Of a DNA stretch of 64,000 nt, positions 1 to 9,180 are shown in pieces; the stretch's first letter is position 1; the number at the start of each line of letters is the position of its first letter. The DNA is from Escherichia sp. E4742 (lineage in GTDB: Bacteria > Pseudomonadota > Gammaproteobacteria > Enterobacterales > Enterobacteriaceae), in NCBI RefSeq assembly GCF_005843885.1, contig NZ_CP040443.1, forward strand, positions 1,736,001 through 1,800,000, read 5' to 3'. The notes under the pieces were generated by a model. That model was not told where the DNA came from, ran no database searches, and saw only the letters and a program-made list of their open reading frames with translations. Position numbers and translations under genes: made by a program.

Positions 1-1974
1 GAGCGTCAGACGGTGCATCACCCGCAGACGGAAGCACTGCTCTGGCAGCATGAGACCAGACATGCGTACAACGCGCAGGGACTGGCGAACCGCTGTATAC
101 CGGACAGCCTGCCCGCCGTGGAGTGGCTGACCTACGGCAGCGGCTGGCTGTCCGGCATGAAACTCGGCGACACACCGCTGGTGGACTTCACCCGCGACCG
201 CCTGCACCGGGAAACGCTGCGCAGCTTCGGCCGTTATGAACTCACCACCGCTTACACCCCTGCCGGGCAGTTACAGAGTCAGCACCTGAACAGTCTGCTG
301 TCTGACCGCGATTACACCTGGAACGACAACGGCGAACTCATCCGCATCAGCAGCCCGCGCCAGACCCGGAGTTACAGCTACAGCGACACCGGCAGGCTGA
401 CCGGCGTCCACACCACCGCAGCGAATCTGGATATCCGCATCCCTTACGCCACGGACCCGGCAGGTAACCGCCTGCCCGACCCGGAGCTGCACCCGGACAG
501 CACCCTCAGCATGTGGCCGGATAATCGTATCGCCCGTGACGCTCACTACCTTTACCGGTATGACCGTCACGGCAGGCTGACGGAGAAAACCGACCTCATC
601 CCGGAAGGGGTTATCCGCACGGATGATGAGCGGACCCACCGGTACCATTACGACAGCCGGCACCGGCTGGTGCACTACACACGGACACAATATGCAGAGC
701 CGCTGGTCGAAAGTCGCTATCTTTACGACCCGCCGGGCCGCAGGGTGGCAAAACGGGTGTGGCGGCGTGAACGGGACCTGACGGGCTGGATGTCGCTGTC
801 ACGGAAACCGGAAGTGACCTGGTACGGCTGGGACGGCGACCGGCTGACCACGATACAGAACGACAGAACCCGCATCCAGACGGTATACCTGCCGGGAAGT
901 TTCACGCCACTCATCAGGGTTGAAACCGCCACCGGTGAACTGGTGAAAACGCAGCGCCGCAGCCTGGCGGATGCCCTTCAGCAGTCCGGCGGTGAAGACG
1001 GTGGTGATGTGGTGTTCCCGCCGGTGCTGGTGCAGATGCTCGACCGGCTGGAAAGTGAAATCCTTGCTGACCGGGTGAGTGAGGAAAGCCGCCGCTGGCT
1101 GGCACAGTGCGGCCTGACGGTGGAGCAGATGCAAAACCAGATGGACCCGGTGTACACGCCGGCGCGAAAAATCCACCTGTACGACTGCGACCATCGCGGT
1201 CTGCCGCTGGCGCTTATCAGCCCTGACGGGGCAACAGCGTGGTACGCAGAATACGATGAATGGGGCAACCTGCTGAGTGAGGATAACCCGCATCAGCTGC
1301 AGCAGTTTATCCGTCTGCCGGGTCAGCAGTATGACGAGGAGTCCGGCCTGTATTATAACCGCCACCGCTATTATGACCCGCTGCAGGGGCGGTATATCAC
1401 TCAGGACCCGATTGGGCTGAAGGGGGGATGGAATTTTTATCAGTATCCGTTGAATCCTATCATAAATGTAGATCCGCAAGGTTTGGTTGATATAAATTTA
1501 TACCCCGAAAGTGATCTTATCCATTCTGTAGCTGATGAGATTAATATCCCAGGCATTTTCACAATCGGGGGGCATGGTACCCCCACATCTATTGAATCCG
1601 CAACGCGCAGTATCATGACAGCTAAAGATCTGGCATATCTAATTAAATTTGATGAGAATTATAAAGATGGGATGACAGTTTGGTTATTTTCTTGTAATAC
1701 AGGTAAAGGACAAAATTCATTTGCTAGCCAATTAGCTAAAGAGTTACATACAAATGTAATTGGACCTGACACGCTATGGACGTGGTGGGGGCGAGGAACT
1801 AATGGTAAGTTAAAAATGGATACAGTGCTAACAGCACCAACGAATCTTAATTCAAATAAGGATCTAATGGCTATAACAACAAAAGACCTTGGTAATTGGA
1901 TAACATATGGGCCATCTGGGCACCCCATTTCTAATATGCAAGGTACGCCAGAAAAACCCAGTGATATAAGATAG
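1..1974 (+). CDS. rhsB: Rhs polymorphic toxin protein, C-terminal part (rhsB locus), partial at window start
   Basis: The frame is open from base 1, so the gene begins upstream. The protein is the Rhs core: a string of YD-type repeats (YRYDRHGRL, YYNRHRYYD) followed by the highly conserved end LPGQQYDEESGLYYNRHRYYD and the DPQGL hallmark at 1471-1485, where Rhs proteins autocleave to release the tip inside a beta-cage shell. Bases 1486-1974 encode a 162-residue tip unlike the K-12 RhsB tip as I remember it. Composition changes sharply from GC-rich core to AT-rich tip, the usual sign of tip replacement. The tip holds a Gly-Gly-His-Gly motif (His at 1573) and a Ser-Cys-Asn-Thr-Gly motif (Cys at 1693) after hydrophobic strands, which resembles the His/Cys dyad of caspase-like clan CD peptidases. 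The gene name is by position; activity of the tip is inference. Confidence 0.93.
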   Translation, partial: ERQTVHHPQTEALLWQHETRHAYNAQGLANRCIPDSLPAVEWLTYGSGWLSGMKLGDTPLVDFTRDRLHRETLRSFGRYELTTAYTPAGQLQSQHLNSLLSDRDYTWNDNGELIRISSPRQTRSYSYSDTGRLTGVHTTAANLDIRIPYATDPAGNRLPDPELHPDSTLSMWPDNRIARDAHYLYRYDRHGRLTEKTDLIPEGVIRTDDERTHRYHYDSRHRLVHYTRTQYAEPLVESRYLYDPPGRRVAKRVWRRERDLTGWMSLSRKPEVTWYGWDGDRLTTIQNDRTRIQTVYLPGSFTPLIRVETATGELVKTQRRSLADALQQSGGEDGGDVVFPPVLVQMLDRLESEILADRVSEESRRWLAQCGLTVEQMQNQMDPVYTPARKIHLYDCDHRGLPLALISPDGATAWYAEYDEWGNLLSEDNPHQLQQFIRLPGQQYDEESGLYYNRHRYYDPLQGRYITQDPIGLKGGWNFYQYPLNPIINVDPQGLVDINLYPESDLIHSVADEINIPGIFTIGGHGTPTSIESATRSIMTAKDLAYLIKFDENYKDGMTVWLFSCNTGKGQNSFASQLAKELHTNVIGPDTLWTWWGRGTNGKLKMDTVLTAPTNLNSNKDLMAITTKDLGNWITYGPSGHPISNMQGTPEKPSDIR

Positions 1975-1985
1975 GTTGTAGATGT

Positions 1986-2447
1986 ATGAAAGCATACTTG
2001 TTACTATTTTTTTATTTTTCTCTTATTTATCAATTGCATGGTGCTGATGTGAAAATAAAAGAAAACGAAAGTATGATGGGATCTACAGCAATGACCTATG
2101 ATTTAAGTGAAGAAAAGTTGATGAAACTGAAGTATAAATCACAACATGGTGATTCAGAGGCATCATTTCGACTATATCAATATTACTGCTTTACTAAAAA
2201 TAATATTGATAAACAATTGCGATACTTAGAAAGATCAGCATCTCAGGGGAATGTTACAGCGCAGTTTAATTATGGTGTTTTTTTATCAGATACAAATCCA
2301 ACATTATCAGAATATTATGATTTGAATAGAGCTACTTATTGGATGGAATTCGCTGTAAATAACGGTAATATTGATGCAAAGAGCAAACTTCAAGAGCTCA
2401 AAAAGCTAAAGCGAATGGATAGAAGGAAGAATAAGGAGAATCCGTAA
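1986..2447 (+). CDS. Candidate immunity protein for the Rhs tip, exported, Sel1-like repeats
   Basis: A 153-residue protein starting 11 bases after the rhs stop, the standard place for an Rhs immunity gene. The N-terminus (MKAYLLLFFYFSLIYQLHGA) looks like a cleavable signal peptide, so the product should be periplasmic or membrane-attached. The rest contains about three Sel1/TPR-like helical repeats (around HGDSEASFRLYQYY, QGNVTAQFNYGVFL and NGNIDAKSKLQEL). Its low GC content matches the tip and not the core, so the two were probably acquired together. If it is the immunity protein, its export suggests the toxin is met in the periplasm. A Sel1 protein with a different role cannot be excluded. 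Confidence 0.7.
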   Translation: MKAYLLLFFYFSLIYQLHGADVKIKENESMMGSTAMTYDLSEEKLMKLKYKSQHGDSEASFRLYQYYCFTKNNIDKQLRYLERSASQGNVTAQFNYGVFLSDTNPTLSEYYDLNRATYWMEFAVNNGNIDAKSKLQELKKLKRMDRRKNKENP

Positions 2448-2471
2448 AAGCAATAATTCATCAGACTGCTG

Positions 2472-2529
2472 CAGCAGTAGTATGATGATGAATCAGGGCT
2501 GTACTATAACTATTATCGGTAACATTAAC
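2472..2529 (+). pseudogene. Remnant of an Rhs core end
   Basis: Reading frame from 2472 gives Q-Q-stop-Y-D-D-E-S-G-L-Y-Y-N-Y-Y-R, a degraded copy of the core motif QQYDEESGLYYNRHRYY present intact near 1324-1380. It contains stop codons and no start. It is the scar of an older core/tip junction pushed downstream when the present tip was acquired, and it stops where the H-repeat element begins. Confidence 0.8.
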
Positions 2530-3820
2530 CAGGGAAAGATCATCAGAAGTACACTTTCTGTACTAAATAATTCGCATTTTATGTTTAAAAATTGAGACAT
2601 TCCTCATTACCTAAAGCTGTTTTTTATTGCTTATACATGATCAAATACTCCTTACATAATTAAGGAGAACAAAATGGAACTTAAAAAATTGATGGAACAT
2701 ATTTCTGTTATCCCCGATTACAGACAAGCCTGGAAAGTGGAACATAAATTGTCGGATATTCTACTGTTGACTATTTGTTCCGTTATTTCTGGTGCAGAAG
2801 GTTGGGAAGATATAGAGGATTTTGGGGAAACTCATCTCGATTTTTTAAAACAATATGGTGATTTTGAAAATGGTATTCCTGTTCACGATACCATTGCCAG
2901 AGTTGTATCCTGTATCAGCCCTGCAAAGTTTCATGAGTGCTTTATTAACTGGATGCGTGATTGTCATTCTTCAGATGATAAAGACGTCATTGCAATTGAT
3001 GGAAAAACGCTCCGGCACTCTTATGACAAGAGTCGCCGCAGGGGAGCGATTCATGTCATTAGTGCGTTCTCAACAATGCACAGTCTGGTCATCGGACAGA
3101 TCAAGACGGATGAGAAATCTAATGAGATTACAGCTATCCCTGAACTTCTTAACATGTTGGATATTAAAGGAAAAATCATCACAACTGATGCGATGGGTTG
3201 CCAGAAAGATATTGCAGAGAAGATACAAAAACAGGGAGGTGATTATTTATTCACTGTAAAAGGAAACCAGGGACGGCTAAATAAAGCCTTCGAGGAAAAA
3301 TTCCCACTGAAAGAATTAAATAATCCAGAGCATGACAGTTACGCAATTAGTGAAAAGAGTCACGGCAGAGAAGAAATCCGTCTTCATATTGTTTGCGATG
3401 TCCCTGATGAACTTATTGATTTCACGTTTGAATGGAAAGGACTGAAAAAATTATGCGTGGCAGTCTCCTTTCGGTCAATAATAGCAGAACAAAAGAAAGA
3501 GCCAGAAATGACGGTCAGATATTATATCAGTTCTGCTGATTTAACCGCAGAGAAGTTCGCCACAGCAATCCGAAACCACTGGCACGTGGAGAATAAGCTG
3601 CACTGGCGTCTGGACGTGGTAATGAATGAAGACGACTGCAAAATAAGAAGAGGAAACGCAGCAGAATTATTTTCAGGGATACGGCACATCGCTATTAATA
3701 TTTTGACGAAGGATAAAATATTCAAGGCCGGGTTAAGACGTAAGATGAGAAAAGCCGCTATGGACAGAGACTACCTCGCGTCAGTCCTTGCGGGGTGCGG
3801 GCTTTCGTAATCTTGCCCTG
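2530..3820 (+). mobile_element. H-repeat insertion element, ISAs1 family, complete copy
   Basis: The element carries one full transposase gene. Comparing it with the second copy at 4541-5166 defines the edges: the left end reads CAGGGAAAGATCA and the right end, read inward on the other strand, reads CAGGGCAAGATTA, an imperfect 13-base terminal inverted repeat with 11 matches. Sequence beyond either edge differs between copies. I see no target-site duplication, which fits an old insertion or a recombined one. H-repeats are classic companions of E. coli rhs loci. The left edge is slightly uncertain because the abutting Rhs remnant could also supply the first bases. Confidence 0.8.
2674..3810 (+). 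CDS. yhhI: H-repeat-associated transposase (ISAs1 family, YhhI-like)
   Basis: A full-length 378-residue ISAs1-family DDE transposase. The N-terminal helical domain (MELKKLMEHIS, DYRQAWKVEHKL, LLLTICSVISGAE) is followed by the catalytic region: first Asp in VIAIDGKTLRHS, second in IITTDAMGCQKDI, and the Glu in NHWHVENKLHWRLDVV. A good Shine-Dalgarno (AAGGAG) lies just before the ATG. The frame is intact, so the protein could be active, although H-repeats in E. coli are generally regarded as quiescent. It matches K-12 YhhI by position and sequence. Confidence 0.93.
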   Translation: MELKKLMEHISVIPDYRQAWKVEHKLSDILLLTICSVISGAEGWEDIEDFGETHLDFLKQYGDFENGIPVHDTIARVVSCISPAKFHECFINWMRDCHSSDDKDVIAIDGKTLRHSYDKSRRRGAIHVISAFSTMHSLVIGQIKTDEKSNEITAIPELLNMLDIKGKIITTDAMGCQKDIAEKIQKQGGDYLFTVKGNQGRLNKAFEEKFPLKELNNPEHDSYAISEKSHGREEIRLHIVCDVPDELIDFTFEWKGLKKLCVAVSFRSIIAEQKKEPEMTVRYYISSADLTAEKFATAIRNHWHVENKLHWRLDVVMNEDDCKIRRGNAAELFSGIRHIAINILTKDKIFKAGLRRKMRKAAMDRDYLASVLAGCGLS

Positions 3821-3821
3821 T

Positions 3822-3983
3822 CGTGATGGATTTTTAACACATAGTTGTTTAAACGCTTTCGGTCCGTCTTTAGGACCTCGATTCTGTTCCGAGGGTTGTA
3901 TAACTGGTTCATCTAATGACATGCAAAAATTAAATGAGTTAATATTTTCAGAACCAGATAGCACATTAACAGTTACGGACTAA
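3822..3983 (+). pseudogene. Displaced Rhs toxin tip, C-terminal fragment
   Basis: Directly after the H-repeat right end the frame reads on for 53 codons (…NAFGPSLGPRFCSEGC…STLTVTD) to a stop at 3981-3983, with no convincing start or ribosome site. Only six bases separate the stop from the next gene, which encodes an exported small protein, the same arrangement as the live tip/immunity pair at 1486-2447. I read it as the end of an orphan tip whose front half was lost when the H-repeat inserted between it and the core remnant at 2472. Its biochemical activity is not recognisable. Confidence 0.6.
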
Positions 3984-3988
3984 AAAAT

Positions 3989-4510
3989 ATGGCAAGGTTA
4001 TTAACAATTGTATTTTTTTTCTCTATTTCTGCGAGTGCAGTTACTGCAAGACAATTTCAGAGAGAGTTAGATTTGGCAGACAAATCAATATTATGGGCAC
4101 TAATATCAGCCAGTACTAAAGAGGGACGAAAAGCGTGTTCACTTAGCTATTTTGCCTGTAAGGCCGCAGAGGCTGAACTCGGACTGGCATATATGGCTGC
4201 GAATGATAACAAGGAATTTCTCACATCCTTATCTAATATAATGAGGTACAAAATAGATGCTGGACTTTCCGAATCCTATACATGCTATTTATTAAGTAAG
4301 GGAAAGATCATAAGACCATATCTGAAAAACCTAAATCCACACCAACTTGCCGCTGATTGCATTGAAACTGTAAATAAAATAAAAGATAAGAATAAAAAAA
4401 TCATTGATATAAATTCAGTTAATATTTGTAGTGATGATAAAAATATAAAGTGGAGAGTTAATAGTACTATTATGGCCATTGATGATTCTATAAAATGCAT
4501 CGATGAATAA
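3989..4510 (+). CDS. Orphan immunity candidate for the displaced Rhs tip, exported
   Basis: A 173-residue protein with a signal peptide (MARLLTIVFFFSISASAVTA, cleavage likely near residue 20). The mature part is Lys- and Cys-containing, mainly helical in appearance, with the segment CSLSYFACKAAEAELGLAYMAAND that resembles a Sel1/TPR helix pair. I do not recognise a named family. Position directly behind a tip fragment, low GC content and export all argue for an immunity protein kept after its toxin was broken. Such orphan immunity genes can protect against neighbouring strains that still carry the toxin. Confidence 0.6.
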   Translation: MARLLTIVFFFSISASAVTARQFQRELDLADKSILWALISASTKEGRKACSLSYFACKAAEAELGLAYMAANDNKEFLTSLSNIMRYKIDAGLSESYTCYLLSKGKIIRPYLKNLNPHQLAADCIETVNKIKDKNKKIIDINSVNICSDDKNIKWRVNSTIMAIDDSIKCIDE

Positions 4511-4540
4511 TAAGTTGATTGTATTTAACTATATATTAAT

Positions 4541-5219
<679 letters not shown>

Positions 5220-5277
5220 TGGTCAGTTCATAAACGCCTTATCCGGCCTAAAAACAACTAAAATTCAATAAATTGCA

Positions 5278-5310
5278 CCGATGCGTAGACCCTATAAGCT
5301 TACGCATCGG
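5278..5310 (-). terminator. Hairpin downstream of yhhJ
   Basis: CCGATGCGTA and TACGCATCGG form a perfect 10-base stem with a 13-base loop, 10 bases past the yhhJ stop. The following minus-strand sequence is T-rich but not a clean T run, so termination strength is uncertain. Confidence 0.5.
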
Positions 5311-5320
5311 GCAACTGTAA

Positions 5321-6448
5321 TCACGCCATTGTCCCAATCGTCTTCCTGAATCGCAGCAGCGCGATGGTGAAAAACGCGCCGCCAATTGCCATCAGTGTCA
5401 GGAACTGCGGCCAGACGATTTCGAATCCGGCGCCACGGTAGAGTATGGCCTGCGCGAGGCTGACAAAGTGTGTCGTCGGCATGGTCAGCATAATGTCCTG
5501 CACCATCTGCGGCATACTTTCACGCGGCGTGGATCCACCGGAAAGCATTTGTAACGGTAGCAATACCAGAATCACCAGCAGCCCCAGTTGCGGCATTGAA
5601 CGCGCGATCGTCCCCATAAAAATGCCGATTGACGTGGTGGCAAACAGACTGAGCGCCACGCCCAGCATAAACAGCGGGATCGAACCTTCAATCGGTACGC
5701 CCAGCACGCCTTTCACCATCAGCACCAGCGATAATCCCGATACCACCAGCACCACCAGCCCCATCGACCAGACCTTCGCCATCATGATCTCAAACGGCGT
5801 TATCGGCATAACCAGTAAATGTTCCACCGTGCCGTGTTCACGCTCGCGGATCAGCGCCGATCCGGTCAGCACAATCGCCAACATGGTAATGTTGTTGATG
5901 ATCGCCATCACCCCGCCAAACCACGCGGGATCGAGGTTCGGGTTAAAGCGCATCCGGGTTTCCAGCGATACCAACGGTTCGCTGTTATCACGGTAGCGCG
6001 CGACAAAGCTGTTCACTTCACCGTTGATAATATTCTGGATATACCCGTTGCCAGTGAATGCCTGGCTCATGCGCGTGGCATCGACGTTCACCTGAATATC
6101 CGGCTGGCGTCCGGCGAGGACATCACGCTGAAAATTAGGCGGAATATTTATCGCGAAGGTATAGCGTCCGGCGTCCAGTCCGGCATCCATCTCATCGGCG
6201 GTGATCATCTCCGGCGGCAAAAACCACGGGCGGTAGAAGCTGTTAACGATCCGGTTCGACAACTGCGATTGATCCATATCGGCAATGGCGATCGGCGCGA
6301 GGTTCAACGATCCTGGCGTGACGGTCGCTGACGAATACACCGACACCGTAAACGAGAAGACAATCAGCGTCAGCATCGCTTTATCACCGAGCAGACTGCG
6401 CAACTCTTTGATACCCAGATTAAAAATATTGCGTAAATGGCGCATCAT
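5321..6448 (-). CDS. yhhJ: ABC-2 type transporter permease YhhJ
   Basis: Encodes 375 residues starting MMRHLRNIFNLGIKELRS. An N-terminal membrane segment (LTLIVFSFTVSVYS) is followed by a roughly 150-residue periplasmic domain and then five to six C-terminal membrane helices, the ABC-2 (YhfS/DrrB-like) export permease layout. The start at 6448 is chosen because its ATG overlaps the rbbA stop as ATGA; a longer frame upstream would run far into rbbA. Third gene of yhiI-rbbA-yhhJ, so it probably works with the RbbA ATPase and the YhiI adaptor as a tripartite exporter. The substrate is unknown. Confidence 0.9.
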   Translation of the reverse strand: MMRHLRNIFNLGIKELRSLLGDKAMLTLIVFSFTVSVYSSATVTPGSLNLAPIAIADMDQSQLSNRIVNSFYRPWFLPPEMITADEMDAGLDAGRYTFAINIPPNFQRDVLAGRQPDIQVNVDATRMSQAFTGNGYIQNIINGEVNSFVARYRDNSEPLVSLETRMRFNPNLDPAWFGGVMAIINNITMLAIVLTGSALIREREHGTVEHLLVMPITPFEIMMAKVWSMGLVVLVVSGLSLVLMVKGVLGVPIEGSIPLFMLGVALSLFATTSIGIFMGTIARSMPQLGLLVILVLLPLQMLSGGSTPRESMPQMVQDIMLTMPTTHFVSLAQAILYRGAGFEIVWPQFLTLMAIGGAFFTIALLRFRKTIGTMA

Positions 6449-9180
6449 CCCTCCTGTTTTTTCAGCAGCAGGATGCTTAAGCCCATCACCAGCGGTATGG
6501 CTATCAGCAACGGGATAAAAAGTTGCCACAAATCAGTCAGATCAAGCGCCTTCGAGAACGTCCCGCGGGCGATAGTCAGAAAATGACTGGTAGGGTAAAC
6601 CTCGCCGATCCAACGCCCCGGCCCTTCCAGCGAAGCTACCGGATCGATCATCCCGGAAAACTGCGTCGCCGGAATCAACGTGATAATCGCCGTACCGAAA
6701 ATGGCGGCAATCTGGCTTTTCATAAAGGTAGAGATCAGCAGCCCCATTCCGGTGGCAATGATGATATACAGCAGCGCCGCCAGGGTGAGCGTCAGAAAAC
6801 TGCCTTTATGCGGTACGCCAAACACAAACACTGACAGGGCGCAGAGCAGGAAAAAGTTCAGCATCCCCAGCGCGATGTACGGCAGTTGTTTGCCAAGCAA
6901 AAATTCGCTACGGGTGGTGGGGGTCACGTAAAGGTTGATAATCGACCCCAACTCTTTTTCCCGCACCACGCTAAGGGCGCTTAGCATTGACGGGATCATC
7001 ATCAGCAACAGCGGGATCACTGCCGGAACAATCGCTGGCAGGCTTTTTACATCCGGGTTATAGCGGTAGCGCGTCTCAATATTCATCAGCCCGCTTTGGC
7101 TGGCGGGCGTCGATTGCCGACTCGCCACATCCTGTAGCCAGCTCTGGTGCATCGCCTGCACGTAACCTTTTACCGTTTCGGCACGGCTGGGCATCGCACC
7201 GTCGATCCAGACACCGAGTTCCACAAGCGTACCGCGCGCGATATCGCGCCCGAAATTGGGTGGGATCTCAATCGCCACCGTGATATCGCCCGCACGCATC
7301 CGGCGATCAAGCTCGTCATAACTGGTGAGCGGCGGCTGTTCGATAAAGTAACGGGAACCGGAGAGATTGAGCGTCCACGCCTGGCTACTGACGGTCTGGT
7401 CGCGGTCGAGCACCGCAAAGCGCAGGTTTTCCACATCCATACTGATGCCGTAACCCATTATCAGCATCAGGATCACCGTTCCCATCAGCGCCAGCGTCGA
7501 ACGCACCGGATCGCGACGCAGTTCCAGTGCTTCGCGGCGGCTGTAGCTAAACAGACGGCGCAGGCTAAATCCCTGACGCGGCGCGTGGGTGGTGTCATGT
7601 ACCACGGGCGGCGCTTCGGTTTCGTTGCTCTGCCCTGCCGCTTCCTGCAAACAGGCGATAAATGCCTCTTCCAGACTGGCGGCTCCGCGTTTCTCAACCA
7701 GCTCTTGCGGTGTACCGCTGGCGAGCACTTTTCCGGCGTGCATCAGTGAGATACGGTCGCAGCGTTCCGCTTCGTTCATAAAGTGGGTGGAGATAAAAAT
7801 GGTTACTTTGTCCTGGCGCGAGAGATCGACCATCAACTGCCAGAACATATCCCTCGCCACCGGATCGACACCAGAAGTAGGCTCATCGAGGATTAACATC
7901 TCCGGGCGATGAATCACCGCCACCGCCAGCGAAAGGCGCTGACGAATGCCGAGCGGCAATGACTCAGGCAGCACATCTTCAACGTCGTTGAGCTTAAAAC
8001 GCTCGCTCATTTCAGCCACTCGCGCGGGAATTTCCGCTTCCGGGATGTGAAACAGACGAGCATGTAACTCCAGGTTTTGCCGCACGGTGAGTTCGTTATA
8101 GAGCGAAAACGCCTGCGACATATAGCCCACCCGACGGCGAGTATCGATATCTTTTGGATCAACCGGTTGTCCGAACAGCCACGCCTCACCTTCGCTGGCG
8201 GGCAGCAGTCCGGTAAGCATTTTCATGGTGGTGGATTTACCGCAGCCGTTCGAACCGAGGAAGCCAAAAATCTCCCCGCGTGGAATGCGGAAATTGACGT
8301 GATCAACGGCAACGAAGGAACCAAAACGCATGGTCAGATCGCGCGCTTCGATGGCAATCTCTGCGTTTTCAGGTTGATATGGTGGGATCACTACCGCCTG
8401 ATGCGCCTGGCGTTGCGCTTGCGGTAACAGATTAATAAATGCTTCTTCCAGCGTGGCGCTTTGCGTTTGCTGCCGCAGCTCTTCGGCGCTGCCAGTTGCC
8501 AGCACTTCTCCGGCATTCATCGCTACCAGCCAGTCGAAGCGTTCGGCCTCTTCCATGTAGGCGGTGGCGACCAACACGCTCATGTTGCTTTGTCGCTGGC
8601 GAATGCTATCGATCAGATCCCAGAACTGGGCGCGGGAGAGCGGGTCAACCCCCGTTGTTGGCTCATCAAGAATCAACAGTTCCGGGTCGTGGATTAACGC
8701 GCAGCATAACCCAAGTTTTTGCTTCATCCCGCCGGAGAGCTTCCCCGCAGGACGATCGCGAAACGGTGCTAACCCGGTGCTGGTCAGCAGCTCATTGATT
8801 CGGACTTCCCGCTCCGCTTTGTCGTGACCGAACAGGCGGGCGAAAAAATCGACGTTTTCATACACCGACAAAGTGTGGTAGAGGTTTTTGCCCAGCCCTT
8901 GCGGCATCCAGGCGATGCGCGGGCAGACGTCGCGGCGATGCTTCGGGTCGCGCATATCGCCGCCCAGTACCATCACGTTGCCCTGCTCAATGACGCGGGC
9001 ACCGGAAATCAGCGATAACAAACTCGACTTCCCGACGCCGTCCGGGCCAATCAGCCCGACCATGCAGCGTGCCGGAATATCGAGAGTGATATTGTTCAGC
9101 GCAACGGTTTTTCCATAATGCTGGCTCACGTCCGCCAGTTGCGCGACAGGCGGGACGGGAACCAGTTCCAGATGCGTCAT
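6445..9180 (-). CDS. rbbA: Ribosome-associated ATPase / ABC transporter fusion RbbA
   Basis: A 911-residue fusion. Two ABC ATPase domains occupy about residues 1-530: Walker A GPDGVGKSS with signature LSGGMKQKLG in the first, Walker A GSNGCGKST with a degenerate signature (LPLGIRQRLS) in the second; both have LLILDEPT/MLILDEPT Walker B. The C-terminal third is an ABC-2 membrane domain with a first helix near STLALMGTVILMLIMGYG and several helices near the end. E. coli RbbA binds 30S ribosomes and has ribosome-stimulated ATPase activity. Start and stop both overlap the neighbouring genes by four bases, so the operon is translationally coupled. Confidence 0.93.
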   Translation of the reverse strand: MTHLELVPVPPVAQLADVSQHYGKTVALNNITLDIPARCMVGLIGPDGVGKSSLLSLISGARVIEQGNVMVLGGDMRDPKHRRDVCPRIAWMPQGLGKNLYHTLSVYENVDFFARLFGHDKAEREVRINELLTSTGLAPFRDRPAGKLSGGMKQKLGLCCALIHDPELLILDEPTTGVDPLSRAQFWDLIDSIRQRQSNMSVLVATAYMEEAERFDWLVAMNAGEVLATGSAEELRQQTQSATLEEAFINLLPQAQRQAHQAVVIPPYQPENAEIAIEARDLTMRFGSFVAVDHVNFRIPRGEIFGFLGSNGCGKSTTMKMLTGLLPASEGEAWLFGQPVDPKDIDTRRRVGYMSQAFSLYNELTVRQNLELHARLFHIPEAEIPARVAEMSERFKLNDVEDVLPESLPLGIRQRLSLAVAVIHRPEMLILDEPTSGVDPVARDMFWQLMVDLSRQDKVTIFISTHFMNEAERCDRISLMHAGKVLASGTPQELVEKRGAASLEEAFIACLQEAAGQSNETEAPPVVHDTTHAPRQGFSLRRLFSYSRREALELRRDPVRSTLALMGTVILMLIMGYGISMDVENLRFAVLDRDQTVSSQAWTLNLSGSRYFIEQPPLTSYDELDRRMRAGDITVAIEIPPNFGRDIARGTLVELGVWIDGAMPSRAETVKGYVQAMHQSWLQDVASRQSTPASQSGLMNIETRYRYNPDVKSLPAIVPAVIPLLLMMIPSMLSALSVVREKELGSIINLYVTPTTRSEFLLGKQLPYIALGMLNFFLLCALSVFVFGVPHKGSFLTLTLAALLYIIIATGMGLLISTFMKSQIAAIFGTAIITLIPATQFSGMIDPVASLEGPGRWIGEVYPTSHFLTIARGTFSKALDLTDLWQLFIPLLIAIPLVMGLSILLLKKQEG

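Noticed and set aside
799..1479. A 226-codon minus-strand frame opposite the Rhs core
   Set aside because: Antisense shadow of GC-rich YD repeats; composition is unlike a protein and it ends where the core ends.
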